Positions 62,060 to 64,000 of a stretch of 64,000 nucleotides of DNA are shown in pieces. The stretch's first letter is position 1; every line of letters begins with the position of its first letter. This stretch comes from Sphingomonas hankyongi (GTDB lineage Bacteria; Pseudomonadota; Alphaproteobacteria; Sphingomonadales; Sphingomonadaceae). Location: the NCBI RefSeq assembly GCF_023516575.1, contig NZ_JAMGBE010000001.1:1-64000 (forward strand). The letters run 5' to 3'. Position numbers and translations under genes: made by a program. The notes beneath the pieces are model-generated. The model saw only the letters and a list, made by a program, of their open reading frames with translations, did no database searches and was not told where the DNA came from.

Positions 62060-62604
62060 CGGCGGATCATAGCCGCAAGGCTGCGTCCGAGGAACATCAG
62101 CAATTCCGAGCCATGCCGCGCGTCGAGCTGCAGCTCTGCGCGCTGCCCCAACACCAGCAGCCCGCATGGCAAAGGGGGTTCGCATTCGATTCGGATCAAT
62201 GCCTCGGCGCGAATCAATTCGCGGGCCGGTCCGAAGAGAGGATGGCCGTTCTCGACGCTCCGCATCTCGACTGCGCTGACATTCTCGCTCAGTCGACGGA
62301 GGATGATGGGATCGACCATCTGAACTCCGGACCCATCGGCCCTGAAGCCCTTCCCTCCGACGATCAGCGACAGCGCGACTGCGTCGATGCCGAGGATCAG
62401 CGGCCATTCCTGCGTGACGACATGGAACAGGCGCTCGATGCCCTCGGCATCCATCGCTGCCAGCGCGGCTTCATGGATTGATGCGACTGCGCCCGAATGT
62501 CCGCGCGCGAAAGCGATCAAATCCTGGTTCGCTTCCTCCGCCGCGCCAAGACGCGCACGAAGGCTCGCCACCGCACGTTCCTCGAAGGGGATCACCTGCG
62601 CCAT
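62035..62604 (-). CDS. DUF484 family protein
   Basis: A 189-residue GAF-like protein starting MAQVIPFEERAVASLRARL with a helical N-terminus (about 8-50) and a GAF-type domain (about 60-180; LSLIVGGKGF, VDPIILRRLSENVSAVEMR, GLLVLGQ). DUF484 is usually found next to xerC; role unknown. Its 3' end overlaps the xerC start. Confidence 0.9.
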   Translation of the reverse strand: MAQVIPFEERAVASLRARLGAAEEANQDLIAFARGHSGAVASIHEAALAAMDAEGIERLFHVVTQEWPLILGIDAVALSLIVGGKGFRADGSGVQMVDPIILRRLSENVSAVEMRSVENGHPLFGPARELIRAEALIRIECEPPLPCGLLVLGQRAELQLDARHGSELLMFLGRSLAAMIRRCLIEPAN

Positions 62605-62661
62605 CGCCTGAAGGATACGCCGAGACCGGTTAATTTCCTATCCAACGCTCGGCGTGCGCCC

Positions 62662-62697
62662 AAAACGAAAGCGGCGGCGCCTTTCGACACCGCCGCC
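62662..62697 (-). terminator. Rho-independent terminator after the flp pilin gene
   Basis: On the minus strand GGCGGCG / CGCCGCC arms (62697-62691 and 62679-62673) with an 11-nt loop are followed by GCTTTCGTTTTG. It lies 25 bp beyond the pilin stop and insulates the strongly expressed pilin from the DUF484-xerC genes. Confidence 0.8.
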
Positions 62698-62721
62698 CGT
62701 GAAGCTTTAAGCTTAGAAAGC

Positions 62722-62880
62722 TTAGAGCTTGTTCGACACGTTGTTGAAGGTCGTGCCCAGCTTCGTGCCGATGTTCTGCATGGCAGCGATAGCGGCAACG
62801 GCGATCAGGGCGGCAATCAGGCCGTACTCGATCGCGGTGGCACCCTTCGAATTTTTAATCAGCTTGATGAACTTGCTCAT
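62722..62880 (-). CDS. Flp/Fap-type pilin, major subunit of the Tad pilus
   Basis: A 52-residue prepilin. The leader (about 13 residues, basic, ending KG) is followed by ATAIEYGLIAALIAVAAI, the Flp motif with the Glu at mature +5 and Tyr at +6; CpaA should cut after Gly13 to leave 39 residues. The C-terminus is MQNIGTKLGTTFNNVSNKL-like. A GAGGAG site lies 7 nt before the ATG. It is 38 kb away from tadC and on the opposite strand, as a single-gene unit with its own terminator and probable CtrA sites. Confidence 0.95.
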   Translation of the reverse strand: MSKFIKLIKNSKGATAIEYGLIAALIAVAAIAAMQNIGTKLGTTFNNVSNKL

Positions 62881-62965
62881 GGTCTTGCTCCTCGGTTCCA
62901 CTCGGGGCCGAAGCCCCTACCTGCGTCCACTCGTGCAGGTCGGAGCCACCCTACGGGGCAAGCCG

Positions 62966-63004
62966 TTAGGAAAACGTTACGCCGGAGCGTTACCCAAAGG
63001 TTAA
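62966..63004. promoter_or_regulatory. Two CtrA-like boxes upstream of the flp pilin gene
   Basis: TTAC-N7-TTAA (62990-63004) differs by one base from the CtrA consensus TTAA-N7-TTAA; TTAG-N7-TTAC (62966-62980) is a weaker second copy. In Caulobacter the pilA gene is activated by CtrA, so cell-cycle control of the pilin is plausible here. Distances to the ATG are about 86-125 bp. Confidence 0.5.
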
Positions 63005-63015
63005 GCGCTTTTTTC

Positions 63016-63669
63016 TTAAAGGATTTTCTGGCCGGTTGCTTCCCAGTCCTTGAGGAAGCTCGCGATCCCGGCATCGGTCAGCGGATGCTTGAACAATTGG
63101 TGGATGATCTTGGGCGGCGCCGTCATCACGTCCGCGCCGATCTTTGCAGCTTCCACCACATGCATCGGGTGCCGCACGCTCGCGACCAGGATCTGCGTCG
63201 GGAAGTCGTAATTGTCGTAAATGAGGCGGATATCGGCGATCAGCGCCATGCCGTCGAAGCCGACATCGTCATGGCGGCCTACGAACGGCGAGATGAAGGT
63301 CGCTCCGGCCTTCGCGGCGAGCAGCGCCTGCGCGGCCGAGAAGCACAAAGTCACATTGACCATCGTCCCGTCGCCCGTCAGCGCCTTGCAGGCCTTGAGC
63401 CCGGCAGGCGTCAGTGGGACCTTGATGGCGATGTTGCCGGCGATCTTCCGAAGCACCTCGGCTTCGCGCATCATCCCGTCATAGTCGAGCGCGACGACCT
63501 CGGCGGACACCGGCCCGCTTACGACCCCGGCTATCTCCTTCACAACTTCCAGGAAGTTGCGTCCCGATTTGTGGACCAGCGAGGGGTTGGTGGTCACCCC
63601 GTCGAGCAGCCCTTCGGCGGCAAGCTCCCTGATCTCGCTAATCTCGGCGGTGTCGGCAAAGAACTTCAT
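63016..63669 (-). CDS. Fructose-6-phosphate aldolase/transaldolase-like protein
   Basis: A 217-residue TIM barrel of the short transaldolase (TalC/FSA) group: [32 protein letters not shown] at the start; the Schiff-base lysine in NIAIKVPLT (about residue 84); [28 protein letters not shown] (about 107-134). It may act as transaldolase in the pentose phosphate pathway; short members can be aldolases. A separate promoter region is shared with the flp boxes on its 3' side. Confidence 0.93.
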   Translation of the reverse strand: MKFFADTAEISEIRELAAEGLLDGVTTNPSLVHKSGRNFLEVVKEIAGVVSGPVSAEVVALDYDGMMREAEVLRKIAGNIAIKVPLTPAGLKACKALTGDGTMVNVTLCFSAAQALLAAKAGATFISPFVGRHDDVGFDGMALIADIRLIYDNYDFPTQILVASVRHPMHVVEAAKIGADVMTAPPKIIHQLFKHPLTDAGIASFLKDWEATGQKIL

Positions 63670-63745
63670 GGGCGACCTTTGGCAGTGGCGTTACCGCTGG
63701 CATAGCGGGGCGTGCGCAAGCCGTCACTCGATTCGGGAGGGCATG

Positions 63746-64000
63746 ATGGACGAACATGTGCGGGTCGAACGCAGCGAAGGCGTCCTGGCGATCACGCTCA
63801 ATCGTCCCGACCGGCGCAATGCCATTACCATCGCGATGTATGCGGCGCTCGCCGATGCGATCGAGAGCGCCGCGGATGCGGCGGACGTTCGGCTGATCAC
63901 GATCCGCGGCGAGGGCCAGGACTTTGCCGCCGGGAACGATCTCGCCGATTTCCTCCAGGCAGCGCCGCGCCTCGACGAGGAAATCCCCGTGTGGCGCTTC
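63746..64000 (+). CDS. Enoyl-CoA hydratase/isomerase family protein, 5' part only
   Basis: GGGAGG lies 5 nt before the ATG at 63746 (an ATG 3 nt earlier is too close). The first 85 residues contain LAITLNRPDRRNAITIAMY and IRGEGQDFAAGNDLADFL, the crotonase oxyanion-hole and substrate-binding segments (AGNDL). It runs off the right edge, so length and catalytic Glu residues cannot be judged. Confidence 0.85.
   Translation, partial: MDEHVRVERSEGVLAITLNRPDRRNAITIAMYAALADAIESAADAADVRLITIRGEGQDFAAGNDLADFLQAAPRLDEEIPVWRF

Overview
The window looks like chromosomal DNA of an alphaproteobacterium of the order Sphingomonadales (Sphingomonas/Sphingomicrobium-like). The support is high G+C, densely packed genes with many ATGA or TGATG overlaps, a Caulobacter-type Tad/Cpa pilus cluster, two Oar/FecA-like TonB-dependent receptors (one beside a TPR-sulfotransferase), hrcA-grpE divergent from rph-rdgB-hemW, and a small vgr-related gene next to acpP. 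No rRNA, tRNA or CRISPR array was found.

Layout. 1-1978 (-): truncated gene for a secreted, Ala/Thr/Asn/Gly-rich repeat protein (likely beta-solenoid adhesin) with a structured leader. 2296-5611 (-): phage-type cassette of three overlapping genes, ParB/DNA methyltransferase, DUF5681 and terminase large subunit, with no other phage genes. 6042-8246: tandem-domain retropepsin-like protease and two convergent PilZ proteins. 8291-14376 (-): glycine-cleavage operon gcvT-gcvH-(methyltransferase)-gcvPA-gcvPB-(DUF938 methyltransferase) behind a tandem glycine riboswitch. 14463-17663: lipoprotein, ispH, rnhA and a FAD amino-acid oxidase-like gene. 17711-24801 (+): Tad pilus genes cpaA, cpaB, cpaC, cpaD, tadZ, tadB, tadC, without the ATPase gene cpaF. 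The Flp pilin gene lies alone at 62722-62880 on the other strand.

24882-38269 holds a small membrane protein, glyQ-glyS, two TraB/GumN proteins, rplY, pth, a TIR-TPR protein, a zinc metalloprotease, a putative Fe(II) oxygenase, ychF and a PAP2 phosphatase. 38335-46455 holds TonB receptor 1, TPR-sulfotransferase, MaoC, a Gly/Tyr-rich lipoprotein, an M17 aminopeptidase, a MarR regulator, an SH3 protein and a membrane protein. 46452-49585 is acpP-fabF-mltG plus the vgr-related gene. 49697-53574 is TonB receptor 2 with a proline-rich tail followed by a Tat-exported sarcosine-oxidase-like enzyme. 53571-64000 is grpE/hrcA, rph-rdgB-hemW, a secreted protein, rsmI-yraN-gshB-dedA, xerC/DUF484, flp, a transaldolase-like gene and the start of an enoyl-CoA hydratase.

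Most of this is core chromosome. The least ordinary parts are the lone terminase/methyltransferase cassette beside the repeat adhesin, the Tad locus lacking cpaF with a detached pilin gene carrying CtrA-like boxes, the two methyltransferases inside a riboswitch-controlled glycine operon, and the TIR-TolB-like-TPR protein. All functional statements rest on reading translated sequence and remembered family motifs; no database search was run.
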